64,000 bases of DNA, from NCBI RefSeq assembly GCF_000208865.1, contig NC_018398.1, positions 1,674,001 through 1,738,000 on the forward strand. Direction: 5' to 3'. Below the pieces are notes generated by a model, which did no database searches, had not been told where the DNA came from, and saw only the letters and a list, made by a program, of their open reading frames with translations. Shown piece after piece: positions 46,701 through 58,300 of the stretch. Each line of letters begins with the position of its first letter. Position 1 is the first letter of the stretch. A program made the translations under genes and the position numbers. Source of the stretch: Neospora caninum Liverpool. Lineage: Eukaryota; Apicomplexa; Conoidasida; Eucoccidiorida; Sarcocystidae.

Positions 46701-49700
46701 ACAGTTTCTTGCTCGCGACAGCGAAACGGCGGGCACCGCAGCCGGTTTCAGCCAGCAACGCGGGCGCTTCTCTGCCCAGTCACGCGCGGGTACACACCCC
46801 GAACCACAGACGAGACGACAAAGGCCCACAAAACAGATACACCCGAGAAAGCCACAGACGGATGCCCAACCGATAAACGAACCGCGGAGAAAGTGCACGA
46901 ACGAAAAACAATGGGTTCCACTGCGAGGCAGGTTGCCGGCGCTGAACGATGCGCATGCGTCCGAACATAAATCACCCAGCGCTAGTGGGGCGACAACGCC
47001 AGCTCACGAAGCGACGTGGACCTTCACCAAAACGCCTCGCAAAACAGAGCCGGTAGAAGAGAGCACACCTGCATAGTTTTCTATGCACACGGACACGCGC
47101 GACTCGAGATACGGTCGCGGGATGCCAACTGAAAGACCTTAGAGGAAACAGGAGGCGCCCAACGGCGCGCGCCAATGACCTGCGAGGACTCCCGCTAAGC
47201 CGTGCTCCGTGCACTTACACTTCCCACGACGGGTCTTGTTGCTTGGCCAACATATAGAAGAGAAGCTCGAGAACCTTCTTGGCCTCACTGCCGCTGTATA
47301 CTTCACTGATGTCGAGAACCCCAACGCCATTCCGCTCCATTTCGTGCACCGCATCCGCCACCGCCGCCGACAGGATCTGCTCTTCCAGACTGGACCGGTT
47401 GATGCGGCTTTGCTCCGTTTGTTTCAGTTCCTCGACGCTATTCCTGAGACGGAATTCTTCCGTCCGCACATCTTCTTCGTAGGCAGCTTGCCGTCGGCTT
47501 TGGAGGAGTTCCACTTCGGCGACCTAAACGGGAAAGAGGCAAAATGGGAAAACCGCCCTGACGCGAACAAAAAAAGGCAGGACGGGGCGGTCAACGCCGC
47601 CCGAAGCCGCTCGAGAACCGGAGAGTCTACGACGCCAAAAAGGACCACGAAGACCTCCTGGCCGAAGCGGTCGTCGACGTTGACGCTGCCCCCAGATGGT
47701 GCAGTTGAGCTAGAGTCGCTTTTCGGGAAAACGCCGCCGGGGGTTCAAACGGAAAGGGCATGCCTCAAGTTACATCCCAAGTGGCAGATAAATGCACGCA
47801 CGCACTAACAACGAGAAACCGAGTCGCCTACGTGGAACACTCAGACATCTGGGTACCTTCGCCACTACGCAGACGCGAGCACCTCATCAAAACAAACTGG
47901 CTCTTCCGCAGCCGTGACGCCTGGTCCATATCTTCACCTGGGACACTTGCATACGCGAGAAATCGCGTCTCAAAGAGGTGACGTTTTCCTGAACCTTTCA
48001 ACAGAAGCGAATCTCTCACCCACACACTAGCAGACCCGTCGTCACAAACTTACGTTGCGGGCGACGGTGCTGTTGACACCGCTGGAGACATCAACGAGCT
48101 CATTGGCCAAGGCGACCGAGCTATCTGAGGCGTTCAAGAGGGCAAACGAAAGGTCCACCATGTCCTACGAAGAACACCAACATGATGGTCATGAAAAGCA
48201 CAATAGAACTTGGATGGAAGACAAAAGGTCGGATTTCACATGAAGCGCGTCGTAAGTCTCCCCCATATAAGGGCGTTCCCTCCACACAGAGTTTCTGCTG
48301 TCTCTGGCTGCTTCCAGACGTAGACTGCGGCGCAGGAAACTTCTCCCTCGTCTCCCAGGTGGTGGCTTACGCTCCGGCTCTATGCCGGTCTTGATTCCGT
48401 TCCTCGAAGCGTTCTTCCCTCTTTACTTGACAAAGACGGGGGGGGGACGGTGCACAGGTCCCACTTGGCGTTCCGGAAGAAGCCAATCGGGGTCGCGTCT
48501 TCAGTGTCTTATTTTTTCAGCCGGCCGTCTCTCTCCCCTCTATGCGCTTTCTGTTCACACAGTTACCCTTTCTCTGGAGAGTCTAAAACGCCCCGTGTAC
48601 AGACAGACGCCTTCGTTCCTCTTACCCGCCTGAGAGGCGTCAACCTTTGGTCCACAGCCTCTCGCAGCTGACTCTCGAACAGTGTGCTGTTGGTGCGAAC
48701 GAACGTCGCGATGCGCGAGTCCAAGACGTTAACGGCATTCTCCAGCGTCTCCAGAAGCGCTTTGTGGGGGAGACTCGGGCCTGAGCACAAACCGCCGCAG
48801 AGGTACGCGCAACGTCTTTGCATGCAGGACACCGCAAAAAAGTGAACCGAATTGTGGATCCACTCAGGCTCAGATCTACGAAACGGTACGGCGGTATACG
48901 AGCCGCGGAACAACCAGCGGAAACACCCCCGAAAAGTCGAACAAAAGACAGCCGTAGGCCGAGCGCAGTGTTTGGACAACCGGGAAAAAAACACCGGCTG
49001 CTAACGAGTGAGGTCGGGCGTTTTCCAGCGGCGGTTCCTCCGCGAAATCACGTCGCAAGCTCTCCGCTTGACACATGGGATCTTCAGGTCAAGGATCTCC
49101 GGTCAGCGGCCGGCCCAAAACATTCCCGGGCCATTTGCTGAACACCTCCCCCCGGCGTCTCTGTGTGCAGTCCTGTGACAAGACCGCCTTTTCACAATCG
49201 CGGACTCCCACGGGGGGGGGAGGGGGGGAGGACGGAAAAGCGACTAACCTCCTAATGCTATCTGCTCGAACGCCTCGACATTTCGATGAGGGCGTAAATC
49301 ATGAAGACCCTCCCGGTACATTTGCATGTCGCCTAAAACGCCTTCCAATTGTGTCTGTAGCCAGTTGATGTCGCCGGTGAGTTTTGAGACTCTTTTCTCC
49401 AAAGCTGCCTCCACCTTGTGAACCACTGTTGCCTGCTTCTCCGGATCCCAGCCGTCTGCGATGACCATCTCGGGTTGTGCCGCCGCTCCGAACAGGTCCC
49501 CGTTTTCACTTCCAGTCTGAGCCGCACCCTGGGGAAGGCCGGCTTTCAGACTTTTCAACAACTGCGAGGTGTCGGCTGCGTCCGCCGGCCGCGTCTCTTG
49601 TCTCTCTGCAGCTGTTCCTTGCCCGAGCTTTACCTGAACAGAGCGACGTCGCGTGGAAAGCGCCTTGCCAGCAGAAGACGCCTGCAAGGCTCGTCCCCCC

Positions 49701-50422
49701 TTCTTTGCGTCACCCAAACCAGGTTTCCGGGGCGAGGGCGGGTGGTCCACGCTACTGTCAAGAGCCGACAAGAGCCATTCTTGAAACGTCATCTCCTGAG
49801 GGAGACGGCGATCCGCATATCGGCGGGAGGCACGCGAGCTGGAATCCTTCGAAGAAATGGTGACCTCTGCGTTTTGCCCCGTGACGCTCCCCGGCGAGCT
49901 CCTGCCTGCAGGAGTGTCATACACAGCAAGTCCTTGCTGAGTCACATCTCCGTTCTGTCCCGCTGCAGAGAAACCTAACCGCTGGTCTCCTTTTCCGTCC
50001 TTCTTCCCGAAGCCTCCAACCTGTTCAGTGTCCCCGGAGCTTGAAGGTTCCGGCGAAGCCGGAGCGGCGGCTGCGGCGAAAATCCCAGGAAAGGCAACAA
50101 GCGCTTCATCTGGGTACGAGACGGGCGGCCAGGAGAAAGATGAAATACAAAAGCTTACGGTCGGGCTGATATCAGGCTTCGTAGGTGACAAAAGAAAAAG
50201 CATACCAATGAGAGGAATAACACACTGCAGTGAAAACAATCCAGATTTGACACGAAACGACGCAGCAGCATCTCTCCAACTTCCCAGCCCGGACGGCTCC
50301 GGCGCGGCGGGAGACGTTCCTCCCATTCTCTCAGAGGCTACCCTTCCCAGACACAGTCCAAAAATGAAAGACAACGGAGAACTGTAGAGAGAAAACAAAG
50401 AGTGGAGTACCAACTTGCACAT
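43758..50422 (-). CDS. 1,506-residue protein with hydrophobic N-terminus and coiled coil, unrecognised
   Basis: Five exons, all phases consistent: 50422-49249, 48780-48626, 48164-48054, 47523-47219 and 46533-43758. Starting at the ATG at 50422, the N-terminus is signal-like (LVLHSLFSLYSSPLSFIFGL), followed by a second hydrophobic stretch (LFSLQCVIPLIGMLFLLSP, about residues 61-80), so it is either secreted or membrane-anchored. Residues ~340-590 across exons 1-4 are predicted helical/coiled coil (INWLQTQLEGVLGDMQMYRE, then AVNVLDSRIATFVRTNSTLF, ELLQSRRQAAYEEDVRTEEF and LLFYMLAKQQDPSWEV). Exon 5 begins with a Gly/Lys/Glu-rich low-complexity part and then has folded-looking segments: YYILRVSGLVIESFYVSGDY, VLMVYLGPRTGGLPLRYLAG and KRMLDKYQLYVETAFAPEAP, ending TQFLRSVTD. 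No known family was recognised. An exported or secretory-organelle protein is a reasonable guess from the N-terminus only. Confidence 0.75.
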
Positions 50423-52085
50423 GCTCCGACCCTGCCGGCGCCTCTCTCGGAGCCTGTCTCCGTCCAGTTTGACGCCGGCGTATCAAATGAAGATAAACGC
50501 CCTACAGCGCACTCCCCTTTTTTCCATTGCCTCCGTTTTTCGTTCTCCAGTTGCTGAAAAGAGGTGTACTTCTCCGACATCACAAAAGGTGTCGAGATCT
50601 CCGTAGTAGGGGGCGGAAGGGATGCAGAAACACTCGAATCAAAAAACAACAGAGAGCGCTCACTTCCAAAGCACGTGTTTCTCAAAACATGGGGGTGGCC
50701 CAGAAAATGAGAAGAAAAAGAACGACACTAGCAACTCACCGATCGAGCACCCGTCGACGGGCGACTCCTGGGTTCAGTCAATCCTTATAAGCAAGTCACT
50801 ATGGAGACGGAACAAGAAAAACGCGTATCACGTGCGAGACGCATCTGACATGAGTCTTCTACGGTCCTCAGTGGTGGTCCTAGGGAGTTAGAGAAGACAA
50901 GAAGAAAAATAAGTTTCTGACAAGTAAACACTCTGTTAAAGTTTATGCGCATGCATTATAACGACGCGTCGCGAGTAGGCACCGGTCCCCTGCCACAGAA
51001 CCCCCGAAACGATCCAGGTTCGAGTGTTCAAGGTTCTCTTCGCGAGTCCACCTGTGCGCCTTCTGGATGGTGTCAGATTGTGAACAAACAGTTCCAGATT
51101 CCCGCTACTTTCGAAAGAAGTTTAGTGTGTCTCTATTTTATGGGGAGGTTCTCTTTGGGTATCGCGCCCGCACGGGAGTTCCTGCCACGTCCCCGATGGA
51201 AATCTTCTGCTCGGGCGTCGATGGGGTAGCGGTGAGGAACTCGCCGTGTGGGCGTGGTGATGTTTTTGGAGACGCGTATAATGTTGTGTCTGAAAATCGT
51301 CGTAGCATCAGAAAGGGGCCGACTCTGTGGCGTGCAACTGCGAGACGTGATTGTATTGGTGGTGATTTAGCGGATCGGTACAGGATCTTGTGTAGGCACG
51401 GTCCACGTCCTTCGGGGCCAGGTGGAACCTCGTTTACCAAGCGAGATTAGGCCAGGTGTCATGGGGTAAAATAAGTGGAAAATCAAACACAATTAACACG
51501 CCAACATCACGTTGATACGCGCACAACAAGGTAAACAGTTGGGGTGGATATTTCGGTCGGCACACCTGCGGCGCTGCTCCTGGTATACAGCTATAAAAGT
51601 GTGCCATCTGCTTCTGCAAACTTGTACGTGGTTTAGCCGTGAGCACCGTTTCTTCCTAGCAGTAAATTACTCGCACACCTATTACAAGTTTCCATGACAA
51701 ATTTCGGTTTAACAGGTTGCGTTTGCACTCTGTATTCTGATTGGTCGCGTATAATAGAGAAATTACTTCCACTCTGCGCGACACGTCCGTACATAACGAG
51801 CTGGCTTTGCAGCGTACACTTGAAGTCCTAACTGGATAAAGAAAAATCCAGAACAGGAGAACCAACTTGGGCAAAAGTTATACGGATAAGGGTGCGAAGA
51901 CGAGTGGATCCCTGTCTGTCACCCTCTTTCGAAGCGGCAGCTTCGCATCAAAAAATTGGCTGGTATACAACCAGCTAGTTCCTGCTGTCTTCACAGGCAA
52001 ACTCAAAAGCAGTGTGACAGCCTCCGTCCGACGTGCGCGTGATCCATGTATTGACGGCACGATCGAATCGTATGTTCTTTTCTGT
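50423..52085. other. Upstream region of the 1,506-residue gene; no supported gene
   Basis: Small frames on both strands, the largest 127 codons at 51067-51450 (+), show no domain and no exon partners. Promoter elements of the gene starting at 50422 should lie in the first part. Confidence 0.4.
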
Positions 52086-52901
52086 TCATGATCGAGACGA
52101 CGTCCGGGGACGTCTCTTAAACCAGAGGGAGCTGGAGAGGTAGGCTGTGTCCTCGAAAATGGGTTCATATTGGGGAAGCGAGATATCCTCGTTGAAACCT
52201 GCAAATTCTGCGGGGTAGCACGTAGGCGTTGCGCTGCTCGATTCGGGGAGTGGCATACAGACTGCTCCTTTGCAGCACGGCAACGGTCCCAAACAAATCT
52301 CTCCAACGGTGACGCAGCCTCGGGGGCGCAGCGCTCTCTCGCTTCTACCAGAGTTTCGCATGTGTCCTCGATTCCCGTGCTGTGAAGTAGAAGTCATGAC
52401 AAGCGTTGAGTCGCCGGTAAAGGAGCTCAACGGCGTTATCATCGGAGACTCAACTAATGTACACACTGGGAACAACGAAGGGAAGAGCGAGGGGAATGGT
52501 CGGGGCAACCAAGGATATATCCAGTCGACGCTTGGCCCAGCAAAAGAACCCATGCCACATGTCACGGTGCTGTGGTTTTTCAGGCGATTCCCCGATGGTT
52601 CTCTCTGGTCACCATGTCGGTCCTCAGCGCACGCAGCGTCGTCAGCGCCTGCGAGCCCGTCAGTGGCAGCATCGGCTCGTTCCCGCTGAAATGTACTCAA
52701 GTGCAAATCATCTGAAAAATAGTGTGAGACCAAATGGGAAAATTGTCGCGGCGGGGGGGCACTTTCGGTGTTGACCTGTCCAAATACACCGGCCTTCTGT
52801 AAGAGAAGCAATATGGCGAGTACGATGTTTGCCACTGCACACAAACAGAGTAGCGATGTCACTTTGTTTGCTGAAATAGATGTAAGAATCCATCGCCCCA
52901 T
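52086..52901 (-). CDS. Single-exon type II membrane protein with a knottin-like six-cysteine module
   Basis: 271 residues from the ATG at 52901 without an intron. Residues ~14-35 (SLLCLCAVANIVLAILLLL) form a membrane anchor or uncleaved signal after a short basic N-terminus, so the rest should face the secretory lumen or outside. A low-complexity, partly acidic stretch and a Pro/Phe-rich segment follow. Near the C-terminus, cysteines at 196, 203, 209, 210, 215 and 228 give C-x6-C-x5-CC-x4-C-x12-C. This is the spacing of inhibitor-cystine-knot (knottin) domains, with Gly and Glu at usual positions (VGEICLGPLPCCKG). An acidic/aromatic tail ends the protein. Knottins act as protease inhibitors, channel ligands or simply as stable scaffolds; nothing here says which. 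Cysteines 91, 115 and 147 lie outside the module. Confidence 0.68.
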   Translation of the reverse strand: MGRWILTSISANKVTSLLCLCAVANIVLAILLLLQKAGVFGQVNTESAPPPRQFSHLVSHYFSDDLHLSTFQRERADAATDGLAGADDAACAEDRHGDQREPSGNRLKNHSTVTCGMGSFAGPSVDWIYPWLPRPFPSLFPSLFPVCTLVESPMITPLSSFTGDSTLVMTSTSQHGNRGHMRNSGRSERALRPRGCVTVGEICLGPLPCCKGAVCMPLPESSSATPTCYPAEFAGFNEDISLPQYEPIFEDTAYLSSSLWFKRRPRTSSRS

Positions 52902-55353
52902 AGTTAGGCAAGAAAAAGATGTACTGCAAAAAGACGGCCTTCACGCGGCGTTCAATGAAGCATCTTTGTCATACACGTGTCGACGCTTAGAGCAGTGGAA
53001 CATATGGTATTCATTGGCCAAGAAACGAGGATGAATGTGTGTCTTCCTGTTTACGACTACATTACCAGTACGCTGTCCTGGATGTATGAGTCCGCTTGTT
53101 TTGCAGTCATAAGACAACGACCGTCATCTGTGACCCCCCGTCTACTGTAACTCCTGAATTTTATTCATCTGTGTGCTTCTTCCAAAGCAGCATTCCGCTT
53201 TCGGGGATCATGGAGTAATGCTTTGGCTAGACGACTCTGGGGTAGCCGACGAGCTGAGCCAACGCATCTCAATGGTCCGTGGTGAGTCAATGAAATCGTG
53301 TCAAAATAGATGAACCATATAGCACAAGGCCGACTTCGCAAAAAGGCTCCTGGGTAAACAACAATTTTCAGTCAGCTAAGCCGCCTGCACGGAATGACGC
53401 TTGTCAATATGCACTGTTGCAATCCCGAGAAACTGAAAACCCATTTCCTCGGAGGTGACCGCGCACCGAAACGAGCCAGCGGCTACTCGCAGTGTTGTTG
53501 CCAGCGACGCAGGATGCTGTCAGTTCATATCTGACTAGCAGTGGCAGAGCATCACTCTTTAAGTTTTGAGAAATCTTCGGAGCTTTGGGGAGTTCCTCAT
53601 TGCTGATCGGGACATCTTCACCCTTTCTGTATATAGTGAATTGGCGCTTGTGGGTGAAGAGTCAATGAAGTTTCCAAAACTGTTCAGAATCCGAAAGCGG
53701 GGGAAAGCAGCTGGTGGGGAGCCAGTGGATAGCGGAACACAGAGGCCTCGGGACAAACAGAAGACGAATTTCATGAATTATATATGTCGGATGTGCCCAG
53801 TCGATAAACAGTACAGAGCACCTACACTCGCTATTCAGACGGAACCAGGTGTGGTCCTGAAGCTGTAATAGCGAAAGAGCTATGCTTGCTCGTTTCTTAC
53901 GAGGAACTGGAATGAGCAATCTGTCTTCCACAGAAACAAGGGTCAGTGGCGACACACCAACGCTACCCCTTGAGTAATGTGAAACCTCATACTTTCAAAC
54001 TCAAAAACAAGGTGTATATGGTGAGCGGCAGCAGTCGAAGCTGTCTACCGCAAAGAAAGCGTCTTCAGGCTCCTCAGCAAGGGACTGAAGGAAGAGCAAG
54101 GAACGGGCAGGAGTGGGTACCCTGTGGGAGGATGCCTGTCAACGCCATAAGCAGCGCCTCCCTACCCTCTGTACTGCCACGTATGGCAGCCGTCGCCTTT
54201 TCTAGGGAGCCCCTCCTCAACAGTGAGACACCAGCTGGTTGGAACTCAAGTCAAAAGCTTGTACACCATACTAAAACGCTCTACCTGAGGAAGAAGGCCG
54301 GAGAGACGGCAGCATCTTGGCTGTGGTGGCAAACACAGAAACGCATCTGTGCAGCCGCCCGTTCAAACTGGATTTATATAAACGGCAAGGGCATCACGAT
54401 TTTAGATCGGTTGGTATATAGAATATCCAACCTAACACGAATTGACTGTTAGATAATGCAGGGTTGAACTGTGTAAATATCATGGTGTTATGGCTCTATC
54501 GCAAACCATTGAGATTACGAAGTTATGGTTGTGGACTCGTGAGCGTCTTCTATAGTGCTGATGCGGAGAGCGCCCCATCAGCAAACGCCTGCGGGATGAG
54601 TTTCATGTGGCGTGGGTAACAGATCTGCTTGGTGCGGCTCTCTGCCCCGGGTCAAGGTAGATCACACGGTGTCAGTCCAATCTTTGGTTTTACAACCGGC
54701 GATGCTGCGATTTGGATTGCTTGGCGTGGACCAAGATTTTTTTAGTAGACGATCACGTCTGTGTTTCTACAGTCCGTGAAAAACTTTGGGAGTCATACTT
54801 GGGCGTTTCAGCAAAGCGCACACAAGCTCAGCACTCAAAAATCCGGGAAAGCGCCGACGCGTGGGGCAATTATACCTAAAAGCGCGCGTATCTCTAACGC
54901 CAGGTACCGACTCCCATCGCCAGGATTTGCGCAGGATTACAGCGATGGGTATCCACTCGCACCCAAAGGGTTTCATCCTATGTAAACGGTTAGCGAAAAG
55001 CAAACCTGGCGCTTCAGGCACTGAAAAACGGCATGCTTCCAAACACCAAGAAGCAGTACGGCACTGCAACGGCCTAGACCAGAACAGAAACTATTCCTCC
55101 ACCGGCCGGACTCTCCGAGTCATTCCTATTGGCTGCATTCACTTACCACGTCGCATATATCAACGGAAAAGTCGGGAGACTTTCGTCCCACATGCCACCC
55201 CCCTTGGATGCTCTAGGTTTTGTTTTGCCACATTACACATGTATATCTCCGAAAAATGGCATGGTCCTATTTGATGTATTGAGCGATACATCAAACCAGG
55301 TTACAGAGGCCCACACGGCCATGTTCATTCCATGCATCTACCTCCCCGTTTCC
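52902..55353. other. Gene-poor stretch, nothing supported
   Basis: AT-richer than its neighbours, with only short conflicting frames, the longest 168 and 162 codons on the plus strand. None has a motif, signal peptide or exon partner. The end next to 55354 is probably the 3' UTR of the exostosin-like gene. Confidence 0.4.
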
Positions 55354-58300
55354 TCATCTCTCCCCAGGAGTTTTGTTCACTTGGTAGTCAAAGAAGGGTG
55401 CTCGCAAGGCAATCTCAAGCAATGCGAGCTTCCCAGCATCTACCACGGGAGAGTCGAACGCACCTCTCTTCCACGAAGGCCGCCCGATTGACGAAGAAGA
55501 CCCTGTTTCATTTCCCGAACTCCCCGCTGTGAAGAAAGGAGATAAGTCGTAGAGAAAGTGTTGACGTAGCTTCCACAGCATTTGCTGCTTTTCTAATATT
55601 TCCTTTTCCGGAATTAACGAGAGAATAAGCGAAGTGTATGGGGCGCGGCTCAGAGGAACGAAGACGGCGATTTGGATCCAATCAAAAAGACAACCCCCAG
55701 GGAGCCAGAGCTCCTCTTCGCCTGAAGCAAAATGAACAGGGACAGGACACGTGGCACTGGCATATTACAGAGAGTAGGGAAAGTCAGGTTGAGACAAGAC
55801 GAATCCGCAAAAAGTCTAAAAGTATGCGAAGCAAAAGGGACACACGAGGTAAGCGCGAGGACACGTGTCCGCTTGCTCTCTTGCCCATCCGTCCACCCGC
55901 GCGAGGCTAGCTGTTTCTCTGTTTGAGGCTCTTGGTTTCTTGACCTGTCCCTCGCGCACTGGTCAGCTTCTGCACGTTTGTCGCTTCTTGACTCACCTCC
56001 AATTATAACAGGGATGCACGCGTGGGCGAGGGCCTCAAATATACACAGTGAGGGGAGCCAGCCTTCCTGAGGACAGAGGCAGAAAGTTGCTCTTGATATG
56101 AAAAAGCTCTTCATTGCGGCGTGCATCCAGGAGCGAAACTTTCTTATGTCCTGGGGGAAGCGCCTAAACTCTCCCCTCTCTTCGTCCTCCGCGCTGTCTT
56201 GAAAGCCGGGGGCACCGCTTTTGATCAGCCTGCTCTCCTCTATTCTATCCTCTTCTTCACCTCGCTTCGCGGTGCCTTCGGTCCGGGTCCCGGAATTCCC
56301 CCGCTCGCTCGCTGGGTCGGCCGCTTTTGGGGAGGCAGGCGAGGTGCTCGCCTCGGTTGGTAACAAAAAGAGCTCAAGGTCTAGGAACTCTAAGGGGTGC
56401 CGAGGGCGGGCTTCTTTCCTTGGACTGTCCTTCGTCCCATCCGCATCTCCGCCGTCGCCACCTGCTGCGCCAGCAAAGGGTGGAAACGAACTCTCTTCCT
56501 CGTTGTTCGCTTCCGCGGCTCTGCGGAAATCCAGGACGACCTGATTGGTCAGAGGCCCTCTAGACGTTGCGGGCGAGAACAGAACCACATCGAATTCTCG
56601 TCTTCCGAACAGCAAAGCTCGGCCGCCCTTCTTTCCTTTCTCTCCCCCGAGCCCCTGATTTACGTTGTCGCTCCCTTTGGGTCCTTCCGCGTGCTCTCCC
56701 GTAGTTTTGCTTGGAGCCTGCTCTCGGCTCTTTTGCGTTCCGCGCATCCTCGGAAGAAAGCCGCTCCCACCTTTTCCTCTCTCCTTCGAGCCGAGAGTGC
56801 CTTCGTCGAGCATGAGCTCGCCCAGTTCCATCGAGGAGTGCCGAGACAGAAGCTGAGCAAACGAAGCGAAAAATGACGAATCCACAATGCCGCTGTCCAC
56901 CATCTTCGCTATGAGGTGCTGCATGCGCTCGACGCGAAAACGCGACACGGGTCTGAGTGTCTCTCGGAGTTGCTCGTCGAACTGTTCAGTTGTCTCCACG
57001 CCCAAGGTTCCGTCACTGCGCGCCCAGGCTCCAACGTGATCCCTTGCCTCCTGCAGCCTCTCCTCTCTTTCCGTCCGCTTGGCGGCGTCGCGCAACTCCG
57101 AGCTTTCTCCCAGGGCGGCGAAAAACGAGAGCGGAGAAGAGGAAAGAATTTCAGGAAGAAGCACCCAAGGCACAACGTGCAACACGAACGCTGCTGCGCT
57201 CTCGCATGCTCCCTCGATCTGCGCGGCGGACCGCCGAGCCTGTTTCCCTTCCGGCAGCTTCGACGGTGCTCGTGCTTCCGGAACTGCGCTAGCGACAGTG
57301 AGAGCGGCAAGCTGAAGGACGGTCACCGGAGGCAGAGCAGTGTCCCGGACGGGATCAAAGCCCTTTGCCAGGGGTGTTTGTCGATTCGCGTCCGCCGACG
57401 CCGAAGAACGGAAACGCACTGGCGCAGCTTCGAAGAAAAGATGAAGGTCTCCACGCTTTTGACTCGACGCTGACGGGTTTTCCTCTTCCGCCAGCTCCAA
57501 GGAGGCTGCTAAAGCAGAGAGGGAGTCCCACGTCTTGAACGAAGACGGCGCTTCAAAGGCGACTGGAGGCGCGAACGAAGACGCCACCCGAGCATCCAGA
57601 GCGAGACGCACCACCGAGGCTGCCTGGCTGCCGTATTTCATCGGGTTTTTTCCGGTGCTCTGATTTGCTTCTAACTGTGGATATGGGCCGATTTGACGCC
57701 TATTCTTCGCGGTCTCTTTCCGTTTCTTAGTGTCGTCTTCTCGCAGTTGCGATGCCGTCTCGATCTGACTGGAGGGTACGTCTTGTTCGCCGAACTCTGG
57801 GACGAACGAAGTCACGACAGATACAGGGAGAGAGGTGACCCAGAAGAGGCGCTGATGGTGAGAAGACGCAGAGGCGGATGCCGCGCCCGAGACGTCCGTG
57901 TGTGCGCGCCTCCCTTCCCTTCTCAAATTCGCTGAACCGACGCCTGCAGTCGCCAGCAGAAGAGCTGAGTGCAGCGCTGCGCCTCGCAGAGCCGCGCCGA
58001 GGGCGTGACCTAAAGAGACAGCACACAAAAGCGCCGAAGCCGCGGAAAAAAAAGGCGCAAAAAGTCGGCCCCATATGAAGCAACTGCCTGGCAGACGAGT
58101 CTGGACAGAGCCTCGGAAGGTCGAGATGGCAGGAAAACCACCGGAGTTCAGTGAGCGGTACTACGTGGAGCCGGAGAGAGAGCAGTGACGGAAAGGGGGA
58201 AACGCGAGAGCGCTCAGCCCCTTGCAGGTGATATAGGCAGGTATCCCCTAAAATCCAAGGGACCCATCTTGCTTCTAGTTTCCTCGCGCACGCTTCCCTC

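Noticed and set aside
51067..51450. 127-codon plus-strand frame
   Set aside because: No recognisable features and no exon partners; length is within chance for this base composition.
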